From Phytohabitans flavus (lineage in GTDB: Bacteria; Actinomycetota; Actinomycetes; Mycobacteriales; Micromonosporaceae), in NCBI RefSeq assembly GCF_011764545.1, contig NZ_AP022870.1:1-64000 (forward strand): DNA of 64,000 nucleotides, written 5' to 3'. Every line of letters starts with the position of its first letter. Position 1 is the stretch's first letter. Position numbers and translations under genes: made by a program. Of the stretch, positions 16,126 through 22,648 are shown one piece after another. The notes under the pieces were generated by a model. The model saw only the letters and a list, made by a program, of their open reading frames with translations. It was not told the origin of the DNA and made no database searches.

Positions 16126-17291
16126 GCGGCTGGGCGGGGTGCCGGGGCGGGCGCGGGCCGGACCGGTGGGGCTGGCCGGGGAGCGGTCGTGGGCGGCGCG
16201 CTCGCCTGGGGGGCGGTGGTGTTCGGAGGCGGCGGCCAGCTCGCGGCCGGCGGGGCGGTCTCGTCGGGGTCCTGGCCCTGGTCGACCGCGGCGAGCCCCA
16301 CCACGACCGCGACCGCACCGATCACGGCGGCCACCAGCGCGCCGGTGACCAGCGGCGCGGGCTGGTTGCGGCCGCGGCGCCGGCGCTGGCGTGGGACGTG
16401 CACGGGCAGCCTGCTCGCGGTCTCGTCCGGGGGCCAGGTCTCGGCGACGTCCGGCGGCACCGGCGACTGTGGCCGGTCGGGTGGGGCCTCGCCGGGGGCC
16501 GGGGGCAGGTCGAGCGGCGAGCCGTCGAGGTCCTGGAGGCCGGGGTACGCCTCGTCGTCCGCGGGCGCGGTCGTCAGCGCCGGGCCGCCGCAGTTGTGGT
16601 GCGGGTTGGCCGGCGCACGGGAGAGCGAGGTGATCTGGGCCACCAGCGGGTGGTCCGGCTCAAGATAGACGCGCGTCAGCTCGCGGGCGTGGGAGAGGTG
16701 CTGGTGCGCCTCGGTGAAGTGGCCGCAGTCGCGCTCCATCGCGCCGAGCCGGGCCAGCATCCGGATGCCGGCGGGGTGGGCGTCCCCGTACGCCTCGCGG
16801 GTCATGTCCCACGCCTCGGCCAGGCGGGCCCGTGCGATGTCGCACTCGCCCCGCGCGTACTCCACAGTGGCCAGATCGGCGTGCGCGGCCAGGACCTGCG
16901 GCGACTCCGGCCCTTCCTGCGCGGTGAGCCCTTCGATCACCGCGCCGTAGAGGGCGGCCGAGTCGGCGTGGTTGCCGATGCGGTGCAGCACAGAGGCGAG
17001 CGTGGCGGCGGCCCGGATCGCGCGCTCGTGGGAGGGGCCGTTGAGCCGGCTCTCCGCCTCGTACGCGAACGTGGCCCAGATCCGCGCGGAATGCGGCTCG
17101 CCCAGCCCCACAAGCACGCGCGAATAGAGGGTGGCAGCCTCGGCGAGAGCGGACGACGCATTGCCCGGATCTGTGTCCGCCGCCGTGAGCGCGTTATTGA
17201 GCAGTAACTGCGCCGCGGACAGATCGCCCGCCTCGAAGAGGTCGTACGCCCGCGCGGTCACTTCTGCCAGCCCTGTAGACATCTGCCTCAT
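16122..17291 (-). CDS. TPR protein with transmembrane anchor and proline-rich tail
   Basis: A 389-residue protein as sequenced. Residues ~15-200 are helical TPR-like repeats (AAQLLLNNALTAADTD, SARIWATFAYEAESRL, HADSAALYGAVIEGL, HFTEAHQHLSHARELT). After a basic patch RQRRRRGRNQ, a single helix (LVTGALVAAVIGAVAVVVG) is followed by a Pro/Ala/Thr-rich extracytoplasmic stalk. The FN3-like domain follows in another frame (see previous entry). Two ATGs (17291, 17282) are possible; a GAGG sits between them. The cytoplasmic TPR and external FN3 suggest a scaffold that links inside to outside. Function unknown. Confidence 0.75.
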   Translation of the reverse strand: MRQMSTGLAEVTARAYDLFEAGDLSAAQLLLNNALTAADTDPGNASSALAEAATLYSRVLVGLGEPHSARIWATFAYEAESRLNGPSHERAIRAAATLASVLHRIGNHADSAALYGAVIEGLTAQEGPESPQVLAAHADLATVEYARGECDIARARLAEAWDMTREAYGDAHPAGIRMLARLGAMERDCGHFTEAHQHLSHARELTRVYLEPDHPLVAQITSLSRAPANPHHNCGGPALTTAPADDEAYPGLQDLDGSPLDLPPAPGEAPPDRPQSPVPPDVAETWPPDETASRLPVHVPRQRRRRGRNQPAPLVTGALVAAVIGAVAVVVGLAAVDQGQDPDETAPPAASWPPPPNTTAPQASAPPTTAPRPAPPVRPAPAPAPRPAA

Positions 17292-17310
17292 CGTGCTGGA
17301 CCGGCGACGA

Positions 17311-17775
17311 TCAGTACAAGGCCCTGCCTGGATCGAGATGGTCCAACATGGCCTCACTGATCTGTCGCAGCTGCACCACCTGCTCTGGGGTGAGCTGGTC
17401 GAACAGGTGCGTACGCACGCCCTCGACGTGGCCGTGCGCCGCGTCCGCGAGCACCTGGAAGCCCTGGTCGGTGAGCACTGCCAGCTGCCCCCGGCGGTCG
17501 GTGGGGCAGTCTTCGCGGCTCACCCACCCGTGCTCCTCCAGCCGCGCCACCGCGTGCGACAGCCGGCTGCGCGAGGACGAGGTCGCCTCGGCGAGGTCGC
17601 TCATCCGCAGCTTGCGCTCGGGTGCCTCGGAGAGGCGGACGAGGATCTCGTAGTACGCGTGCGGCATCCCGGCGTCGCGCTGGAGCTCGCGGTCGAGCGT
17701 GTCCCACAGGGCTCGGGACGCGTGCAGGAACGCGCGCCACGTGCGCTGCTCGTCCTCGTTCAGCCACCGGGTCAT
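17311..17775 (-). CDS. MarR-family transcriptional regulator
   Basis: A 154-residue protein of typical size. The winged helix has LRMSDLAEATSSSRSRLSHAV (recognition region) and the wing REDCPTDRRGQLAVLTDQG, with the DxR signature. It is divergent from the VOC gene with 41 bases between starts, so autoregulation together with control of that gene is likely. Confidence 0.9.
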   Translation of the reverse strand: MTRWLNEDEQRTWRAFLHASRALWDTLDRELQRDAGMPHAYYEILVRLSEAPERKLRMSDLAEATSSSRSRLSHAVARLEEHGWVSREDCPTDRRGQLAVLTDQGFQVLADAAHGHVEGVRTHLFDQLTPEQVVQLRQISEAMLDHLDPGRALY

Positions 17776-17782
17776 ACGCTTG

Positions 17783-17794
17783 TTGAGCTTTCAA
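17783..17794. promoter_or_regulatory. candidate MarR operator
   Basis: TTGA-N4-TCAA (17783-17786 and 17791-17794) lies in the 41-base gap between the divergent MarR and VOC genes, 7 bases upstream of the MarR start codon. It has the short-half-site dyad form that MarR proteins bind. The repeat is short, so chance is possible. Confidence 0.35.
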
Positions 17795-17816
17795 TCATCG
17801 GCGTACCGTGTGTGTC

Positions 17817-18338
17817 ATGGGTGTACATCGGCTCAACCATGCCGTCCTCTTCGTCCGCGACGTCAACCGTAGCGTCGCTTTCTACCGTGACGTCCTGGGC
17901 TTCCGCCCGATCGCGATGACCCCGGACGGCTTCAAGGGTGCCGCCTTCCTCCAGGCTCCCGACTCCACCAACGACCACGACCTCGGCCTCTTCGAGATCG
18001 GTGAGGGCGCCGGGCCGTCGCCCGCCGGCCGGAGCACGGTCGGCCTCTACCACCTCGCCTGGGAGGTCGACACGCTCGACGAGCTCGAGCGGGTCGCGGG
18101 CAAGCTGGCCGAGGCCGGAGCGCTGGTCGGAAGCTCAGATCACGGGACCACGAAGAGCCTCTATGGCAAAGATCCGGACGGACTGGAGTTCGAAGTCGTC
18201 TGGCTGATCCCGGCCGATTTGCTGGACCCCGCCGCCCTCGAGGCCCGCAAGCGGATCCGCCCGCTCGACCTCGCCCGCGAGAAGGAGCGGTACGGCGCGA
18301 CAACTCGCGGTGGAGTGGGAATCTCCGTTTCCGCGTAA
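17817..18338 (+). CDS. VOC-family dioxygenase/glyoxalase-like protein
   Basis: A 173-residue protein. Two beta-alpha-beta-beta-beta modules carry the metal ligands expected for the vicinal oxygen chelate fold: His in HRLNHAVLFVRDV, His in VGLYHLAWEV and Glu in GLEFEVVW. It resembles catechol-2,3-dioxygenase-like members. The ATG at 17817 is used; a GTG at 17808 is an alternative. Divergence from a MarR repressor suggests induction by a phenolic or other aromatic ligand. The substrate is not determined. Confidence 0.88.
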   Translation: MGVHRLNHAVLFVRDVNRSVAFYRDVLGFRPIAMTPDGFKGAAFLQAPDSTNDHDLGLFEIGEGAGPSPAGRSTVGLYHLAWEVDTLDELERVAGKLAEAGALVGSSDHGTTKSLYGKDPDGLEFEVVWLIPADLLDPAALEARKRIRPLDLAREKERYGATTRGGVGISVSA

Positions 18339-18347
18339 CTTAGCTTC

Positions 18348-19226
18348 ATGAATCCGATCGCCGGCGCTCTCCGCGAGCTGCTGGTGCGCTACCTCGACGC
18401 CTGGACTCCAGGCGCGGTGCACGGCGCGCGGGGCGCCACGTTCGCGTACGGCTGGTCTGACACCCCGGACGAGGCGACGGCCGAGGCCGCGCTGCGAGTG
18501 TTCGCCGAGTTCGCCGACCGCCTCCGCGGCCGCCGCCTAGCGGTGGTGCTGGTGGGGCCGGCTGTTGGATCGCTCGGCGCCCGGATGGACGCGGTGCAGG
18601 CCGAGCTGGGCACGCCACCGGAGCTGAGCGTCCACTTCGTAGAGGGACCGCTGGACGAGCGGCTGCCGGTCGCGCTCAAGGCCATCGGCGCCGCCGGCGC
18701 CCCGCTACTGGCCTTTCTGGACGGCGCCGGGCCCGCGTCACTGGCCGCCGCCGGCGCCGGCAAGCCCGCCGAGGTCCTGCTCGTCTCTGGTACCGGCTTA
18801 GCGCTGCCCTCCCCGCCGATGCCGCTCACCGCCCACGTGGAACTGGTCGCGGACGCCGGTGGTGATGCACGGCTGGTTACTTTTGCGACGGTGGCTGGCA
18901 AGGGGTTGGAGGCGTTCAAGAACGCGCTGTGGGCCGTGGATGAGTACGCCGGTGTCCGCTACCGCGACCCGCGCGACCCCGAGGGCCACCTGCTGGACAT
19001 CTCGCTCAGCCCACACCCGGGTCCGCTGCGCCGCGAGCTGCTTGCCCATCTGCGCGCGGCCGGCCCGCGCACGGTGACGGAGCTGCGCCACTTTACGCTG
19101 ACCCAGACGGTGTATCGCGCCTCGGACACGGTGCGAGTGCTTCACGCGCTGCTCGCCGCCGGCACGGTGACCCGCAGCCCTGACCGCGGCCGCCTAGGCG
19201 GCGACGTGCTGATCGCCATCCCCTAG
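18348..19226 (+). CDS. conserved hypothetical protein, possibly TcmP-related
   Basis: A 292-residue protein. Segments RLAVVLVGPAVGSLG, APLLAFLDGAGPASL and EVLLVSGTG follow a Rossmann-like alpha/beta pattern, and the last ~70 residues (LRRELLAHLRAAGPRTVTELR, then VYRASDTVRVLHALLAAGTV) look like a winged helix. This combination recalls TcmP (three-Cys-motif partner) proteins, but the resemblance is weak and no cysteine-motif partner gene is adjacent. It starts 9 bases after the VOC gene and may be co-transcribed with it. Confidence 0.6.
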   Translation: MNPIAGALRELLVRYLDAWTPGAVHGARGATFAYGWSDTPDEATAEAALRVFAEFADRLRGRRLAVVLVGPAVGSLGARMDAVQAELGTPPELSVHFVEGPLDERLPVALKAIGAAGAPLLAFLDGAGPASLAAAGAGKPAEVLLVSGTGLALPSPPMPLTAHVELVADAGGDARLVTFATVAGKGLEAFKNALWAVDEYAGVRYRDPRDPEGHLLDISLSPHPGPLRRELLAHLRAAGPRTVTELRHFTLTQTVYRASDTVRVLHALLAAGTVTRSPDRGRLGGDVLIAIP

Positions 19227-19329
19227 CTCGGGCTCCGCTCCACGCGTCAGCGGGGCTCCCAGGCGTCTGGGTGGGTGGCTCGGGCTCCGCTCCACGCTTC
19301 AGCGGGGTTCCCATGCATCTGGGTGGGTG
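19226..19329. repeat. 52-bp tandem duplication of the Rrf2 gene 3' end
   Basis: Two 52-bp copies (19226-19277 and 19278-19329) differ at five positions. On the minus strand both read THPDAWEPR followed by TGA, with synonymous changes in the Asp, Ala and Glu codons. The right copy is the present C-terminus of the Rrf2 gene and the left copy repeats that coding end plus the stop just downstream. Confidence 0.85.
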
Positions 19330-19754
19330 GTGAGCTTGCGAACGTGCGCGGGCATCTTGCCGCTGACCAGGTCGGTCAGGCTTACCTCGTCGACCACCTC
19401 GCGCACGGCGGCCCGCACCGCCACCCAGAGGCGGGGAAGGTTTTCCGCCGCGCCGACGTACTTGGTCTCCTCCGGCCGCAGGCCGCGCACCCCGGCCAGC
19501 GGGCCGTCGACCGCGCGCAGGATCGAGCCAATCGTGATGTCCCGCGGATGGTGCGCCAGCGTGTAACCGCCCTCGGCGCCGCGCTGCGCCCGCACGATCC
19601 CGGCGCGGCGTAGGTCGGCCAGGACCGCCTCCAGGAACTTGCGCGGCATGTCCTGCTCGGACGCGATCGTCTGGGCGGACATCAGTGACGGGTAGGCGGT
19701 GGCGAGGCTGAGCGCGGCTCGCACCGCGTAATCACCGCGGGCGGAGATTTGCAC
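19299..19754 (-). CDS. Rrf2-family transcriptional regulator without cluster cysteines
   Basis: A 151-residue protein starting VQISARGDYAVRAALSLA, the Rrf2 N-terminus, with the winged-helix segment QDMPRKFLEAVLADLRRAGI and wing RGAEGGYTLAHHP. No cysteine occurs anywhere, so it cannot hold the Fe-S cluster of IscR/NsrR and more likely senses through a CymR-like protein or ligand contact. The GTG at 19754 fits the family start. It lies 7 bases after the AraC gene and is probably co-transcribed. Confidence 0.88.
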   Translation of the reverse strand: MQISARGDYAVRAALSLATAYPSLMSAQTIASEQDMPRKFLEAVLADLRRAGIVRAQRGAEGGYTLAHHPRDITIGSILRAVDGPLAGVRGLRPEETKYVGAAENLPRLWVAVRAAVREVVDEVSLTDLVSGKMPAHVRKLTTHPDAWEPR

Positions 19755-19761
19755 GCCTCCA

Positions 19762-20808
19762 TCATGCCTGCACGAAGCCTGAAACGGGGTCGAGGGGTGA
19801 GCGCGGCGTGGGCACACGTGCCCAGCCGGTCGCGGCCTCGTCGTCGGTGGCGGCCTCGGCTCCCGGGCTGGCCGGGCCGGCGCTGGGGCCGGCCTCGGCG
19901 GTCGCGCCAGCGCGGAAGGCACCTGGGCTCTGGCCGACCTCGCGCTGGAAGAAGCGGCCGAAGTTGGTCGGCTCCGGGAAGCCGAGCCGCCGCCCGATCT
20001 CGGCGACCGGCAGGTCGGTGCCGGCGAGCAGCCGCTTCGCCTCGAGCGTGACCCGGTCGTCGATGACCTGCTTGGCGCTGCGGCCCGTCGCGGCGAGGCT
20101 GGCCCGGGTCAGCGTACGCACGCAGCAGCCGAGCCCGTCGGCGTAGTCCTCGACGCGGCGGGTGCGCGCGTATCCCCGTTCCAGGTCGTCGCGGAAGCGC
20201 GTGTACGTCTCCGTCTCGCTCTCGCCGCCGCGCCACGGGCCTTCGGGGCCATCGGCGGGGTTCGCGCCGTCGGCGTGCCATGCGCCTTCGGTGGGCTGCG
20301 GGCCGAGCAGCCGGATGCGGAGCAGGAGCGTGGCGAGCTGCTGCCGGAGCAGCTCCGGCGACAGCTCCCGCTCGCAGTCGACGACGAGCTGGCTGACCTC
20401 GTTGATGACCGCGTCCTCGTCTTCGCCGGCCAGCTGGCGGTGGGTGGGTCCGTCTTGGGGCAGGTCCGGGACCGCGACGGCGGGCGCGGCGACCAAGCTG
20501 CCGGCGCCGTCCGGGCTCGTCGGATCGGGCGTCGCCGGCCACGGGCCGGGCGTCCAGCACAGCAGCGTGGCGTCGAGCCCGGGCTGGCCACCCGGGCGGA
20601 CCAGCTGGCCGGGACGCGCCCAGACGAGCGTGCCCGGTCGGCATGGGTACACCTCGAAGTCGACCTCGTGAGTGCCGTGCCCTTTGGACACCAGCATGAG
20701 CCGGTGATGGTCCAAGATGGACGCTCCGTATATGGCTATGTCACGCAGCGTGGCGGTGGCTATGCCGGCGGGACCCGGTCCAGCAGCGGACTGACCGAAA
20801 CCGACCAT
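19762..20808 (-). CDS. AraC-family transcriptional regulator
   Basis: A 348-residue protein. The N-terminal half has a cupin-like ligand domain with AraC-binding pattern (VSKGHGTHEVDFEVYPC, GTLVWARPGQL). Residues ~215-300 hold the two helix-turn-helix motifs (VEDYADGLGCCVRTLTRASL and VAEIGRRLGFPEPTNFGRFF). A low-complexity Ala/Gly/Pro tail follows. The ATG at 20808 is used; a start 12 codons upstream is open. It sits head of an operon with the Rrf2 gene. The ligand is unknown. Confidence 0.88.
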   Translation of the reverse strand: MVGFGQSAAGPGPAGIATATLRDIAIYGASILDHHRLMLVSKGHGTHEVDFEVYPCRPGTLVWARPGQLVRPGGQPGLDATLLCWTPGPWPATPDPTSPDGAGSLVAAPAVAVPDLPQDGPTHRQLAGEDEDAVINEVSQLVVDCERELSPELLRQQLATLLLRIRLLGPQPTEGAWHADGANPADGPEGPWRGGESETETYTRFRDDLERGYARTRRVEDYADGLGCCVRTLTRASLAATGRSAKQVIDDRVTLEAKRLLAGTDLPVAEIGRRLGFPEPTNFGRFFQREVGQSPGAFRAGATAEAGPSAGPASPGAEAATDDEAATGWARVPTPRSPLDPVSGFVQA

Positions 20809-20976
20809 CCTACCGACCGTAGCGGCAGCCGCCTGACCTCGCACGTCCTGGCGGCAAAGCTGCCGGTTGCTCGGCGGAGCGGGGTCCTTTGTGCCCCGGG
20901 ACCCGCCCCGCCCCCATGAGGTGATGTCGCCTACTCGAACTCGGCCACGATCGCGGGGACGCGTTCGCCTTGAGGA

Positions 20977-21111
20977 GGTCCTTGTTGTGCACGTGCAAGG
21001 TCGGGTCTTTGCTGTTCACGTGGCGGGTCGGGTCTTTGCTGTTCACGTGGCGGGTCATGTCTTTGTCGTCCCCGTGCAAGGTCAGGTCTTTGTCGCTCCC
21101 TTGCCAGGTCA
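20977..21111. repeat. 27-bp tandem repeat, five units
   Basis: Five consecutive 27-bp units (20977-21003, 21004-21030, 21031-21057, 21058-21084, 21085-21111) share GGTCTTTG at the start and CACGTG or related sequence in the middle. On the minus strand they would read as a nonapeptide repeat such as NSKDPTRHV. Two inner units are almost identical. There are no spacers, so it is not CRISPR. I recall similar 27-bp arrays in intergenic regions of Micromonosporaceae, but cannot verify this here. Confidence 0.85.
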
Positions 21112-21116
21112 GCAAA

Positions 21117-21153
21117 GAGCGCCGCGCGGAGACGGCAGCTCCGCGCGGCGCTC
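21117..21153 (-). terminator. strong hairpin terminator of the SsgA gene
   Basis: A perfect 15-bp GC-rich stem (21117-21131 with 21139-21153, 7-nt loop) lies 27 bases past the minus-strand stop at 21180 and is followed on that strand by TTTGCTG. It separates ssgA transcription from the 27-bp repeat array. Confidence 0.8.
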
Positions 21154-21179
21154 GGGTTCTTCGGGCTTGTGTGGGCGCG

Positions 21180-21611
21180 TCAGCGCCCCGCTAGCAGGCG
21201 GTTTACCGCCGCGTCGACGTCGAGGTGATCGGTCTCGCGGCCGCGCGGCACCACGACGTAGGTCCGCCGCAGGAACCGCACCAGCACGCTGCGCGGCACC
21301 TCGAAGAGCGCGTTGCCGTCGGGCGACGAGAGCGCCAGCGCGACGAAGTCCCCGCGCGGCGTGGCCCAGGGCCACACCCGCACGTCGCCGATCCCGGCCG
21401 GCTCGTCCAGCCCCGTGACGAGCAGTTCGCGGGCGAAGGACCAGCTGACCGCTTCACCGCCCGCCGACTCGGCGTGGAACAGCACGTGGACCGCGTACGG
21501 ATCGGCCGGGTCGTAGCGCAAGCTGGCCCGTACCGGCAGCGCCGTCGCATCCGGTGCGACGAGCCGCAGTGACGTCTCGACCTCTACGGTCGTCGGTCGG
21601 ATGGCACTCAT
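21180..21611 (-). CDS. SsgA-family sporulation/cell division protein
   Basis: A 143-residue protein of typical SALP length. Family pattern: VRASLRYDPADPYAVHVLFH, then WSFARELLVTGLDEPAG, then GDVRVWPWATPRGDFVALAL and VPRSVLVRFLRRTY. SsgA-like proteins localise septum formation and peptidoglycan maintenance in mycelial actinomycetes; SsgB recruits FtsZ. The sequence looks closest to the SsgB branch, but the exact paralogue is not assigned. Confidence 0.9.
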   Translation of the reverse strand: MSAIRPTTVEVETSLRLVAPDATALPVRASLRYDPADPYAVHVLFHAESAGGEAVSWSFARELLVTGLDEPAGIGDVRVWPWATPRGDFVALALSSPDGNALFEVPRSVLVRFLRRTYVVVPRGRETDHLDVDAAVNRLLAGR

Positions 21612-21960
21612 GGACGTTCTCCCCCCGGCACCGCTGCGGAACGCATTTGCTCCGCGTCTCCCATACTCAGTGGATACTCCTGATTACGCTCCGCCATACG
21701 CTGATCTCACCCAGTAGTGGGAAGACGGCCCCGATTTGCCACAAGATTGAACCGCTTTCGGATAGGATGTCCGGTTCTTTTTTCGTGGTGGTTGCCGCCC
21801 GGCGCCGGGTGTGGCTCAGACGTCGACTCACTCCGGTAACGTCCAGTGGTCCGGATGAGTGACGGGCGGGATGACACTGCGGAGGGGAAATGGCCTCAAA
21901 AGAGGCCATACTGGGTTCCGGTACGGGCGCCCAGCCGCGGTTTGCGGGGGGTGAACGGTG
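21612..21960. other. divergent intergenic region
   Basis: About 350 bases between ssgA-like and the TIGR02611 gene. It is locally AT-richer, with TTGCCA and TTGAAC elements near 21736-21756 and a TAGGAT near 21764-21769 that could belong to a plus-strand promoter, though the spacing is not ideal. No gene or RNA is seen. Confidence 0.35.
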
Positions 21961-22464
21961 ATGACGGGGACGGACGTGGTGGACGCCACAGGATCTGGCC
22001 GCCCTTCGGGCGACGACACGACAGAGGACGCCACCGCCAATGGCGAGGCCGGCGTCGACACGAGCGTTCTTAACAAGCCGAGCTGGCGCGAGCGCATGAG
22101 CACGACACTCGAGGTCATCCGCGCCAACCCCACCGGCCGCGTGGTACTGAAGGCCGCGGTGGCCCTGGCCGGCCTGCTGGTGGTCGCGATCGGCGCGCTG
22201 CTGATCCCGCTGCCCGGCCCCGGCTGGCTGGTCGTCCTAGGTGGAATCGGCATCTGGGCGATCGAGTTCTCCTGGGCACGACGCCTGCTCGCGTTCACCC
22301 GCCGCTACCTTCTTATGTGGACCAGATGGGTGATGCGCCGGTCCTGGACCTTCCGCATCGCGCTCGGCCTCGCCGGCATGGTCTTCGTCAGCGCGGTGGT
22401 GTGGACATCGGTCTACCTGAGCTTCGACATCAACCTGGTGACCGAGGTGCTCGACCGCCTCTGA
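21961..22464 (+). CDS. TIGR02611-type membrane protein
   Basis: A 167-residue protein. A disordered acidic N-terminus is followed by an amphipathic segment and paired helices LAGLLVVAIGALLIPLPGPGW, the PLPGPGW motif being characteristic of this family. A further helix (IALGLAGMVFVSAVVWTSVYL) lies near the end. The ATG at 21961 (or GTG three bases earlier) has GGGGGGTG upstream. The family has no proven function. Confidence 0.85.
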   Translation: MTGTDVVDATGSGRPSGDDTTEDATANGEAGVDTSVLNKPSWRERMSTTLEVIRANPTGRVVLKAAVALAGLLVVAIGALLIPLPGPGWLVVLGGIGIWAIEFSWARRLLAFTRRYLLMWTRWVMRRSWTFRIALGLAGMVFVSAVVWTSVYLSFDINLVTEVLDRL

Positions 22465-22555
22465 CGGCTGGCCCAGGCCTCCCGCGGGCCGGTGTGGGAG
22501 CGCCGCGCCGCGCCACGCGGGGGGCCCTGATGTGCGCGGCGGCGACTGGATCGGG

Positions 22556-22561
22556 TACAGT
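22556..22561 (+). promoter_or_regulatory. -10 element of the tRNA-Val gene
   Basis: TACAGT at 22556-22561 ends 12 bases before the tRNA 5' end, the expected place for a -10 box. No clean -35 hexamer is visible upstream. Confidence 0.45.
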
Positions 22562-22573
22562 CGTGCGCGCTGA

Positions 22574-22648
22574 GGGCGATTAGCTCAGCGGGAGAGCGCT
22601 TCGTTCACACCGAAGAGGTCACTGGTTCGATCCCAGTATCGCCCACCA
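22574..22648 (+). tRNA. tRNA-Val (anticodon CAC)
   Basis: A full cloverleaf: acceptor GGGCGAT/ATCGCCC, D arm TTAGCTCAGCGGGAGAGC, anticodon stem CTTCG/CGAAG with loop TTCACAC, T arm CTGGTTCGATCCCAG, discriminator A and an encoded CCA (22646-22648). The CAC anticodon reads GTG valine codons. The 3' half (22605-22648) is also the last part of the serine recombinase gene on the other strand, which marks the integration site of the element to the right. Confidence 0.97.

Noticed and set aside
20977..21111. Possible CRISPR array
   Set aside because: The units are directly abutting without spacers, only five in number, and no cas gene is nearby.
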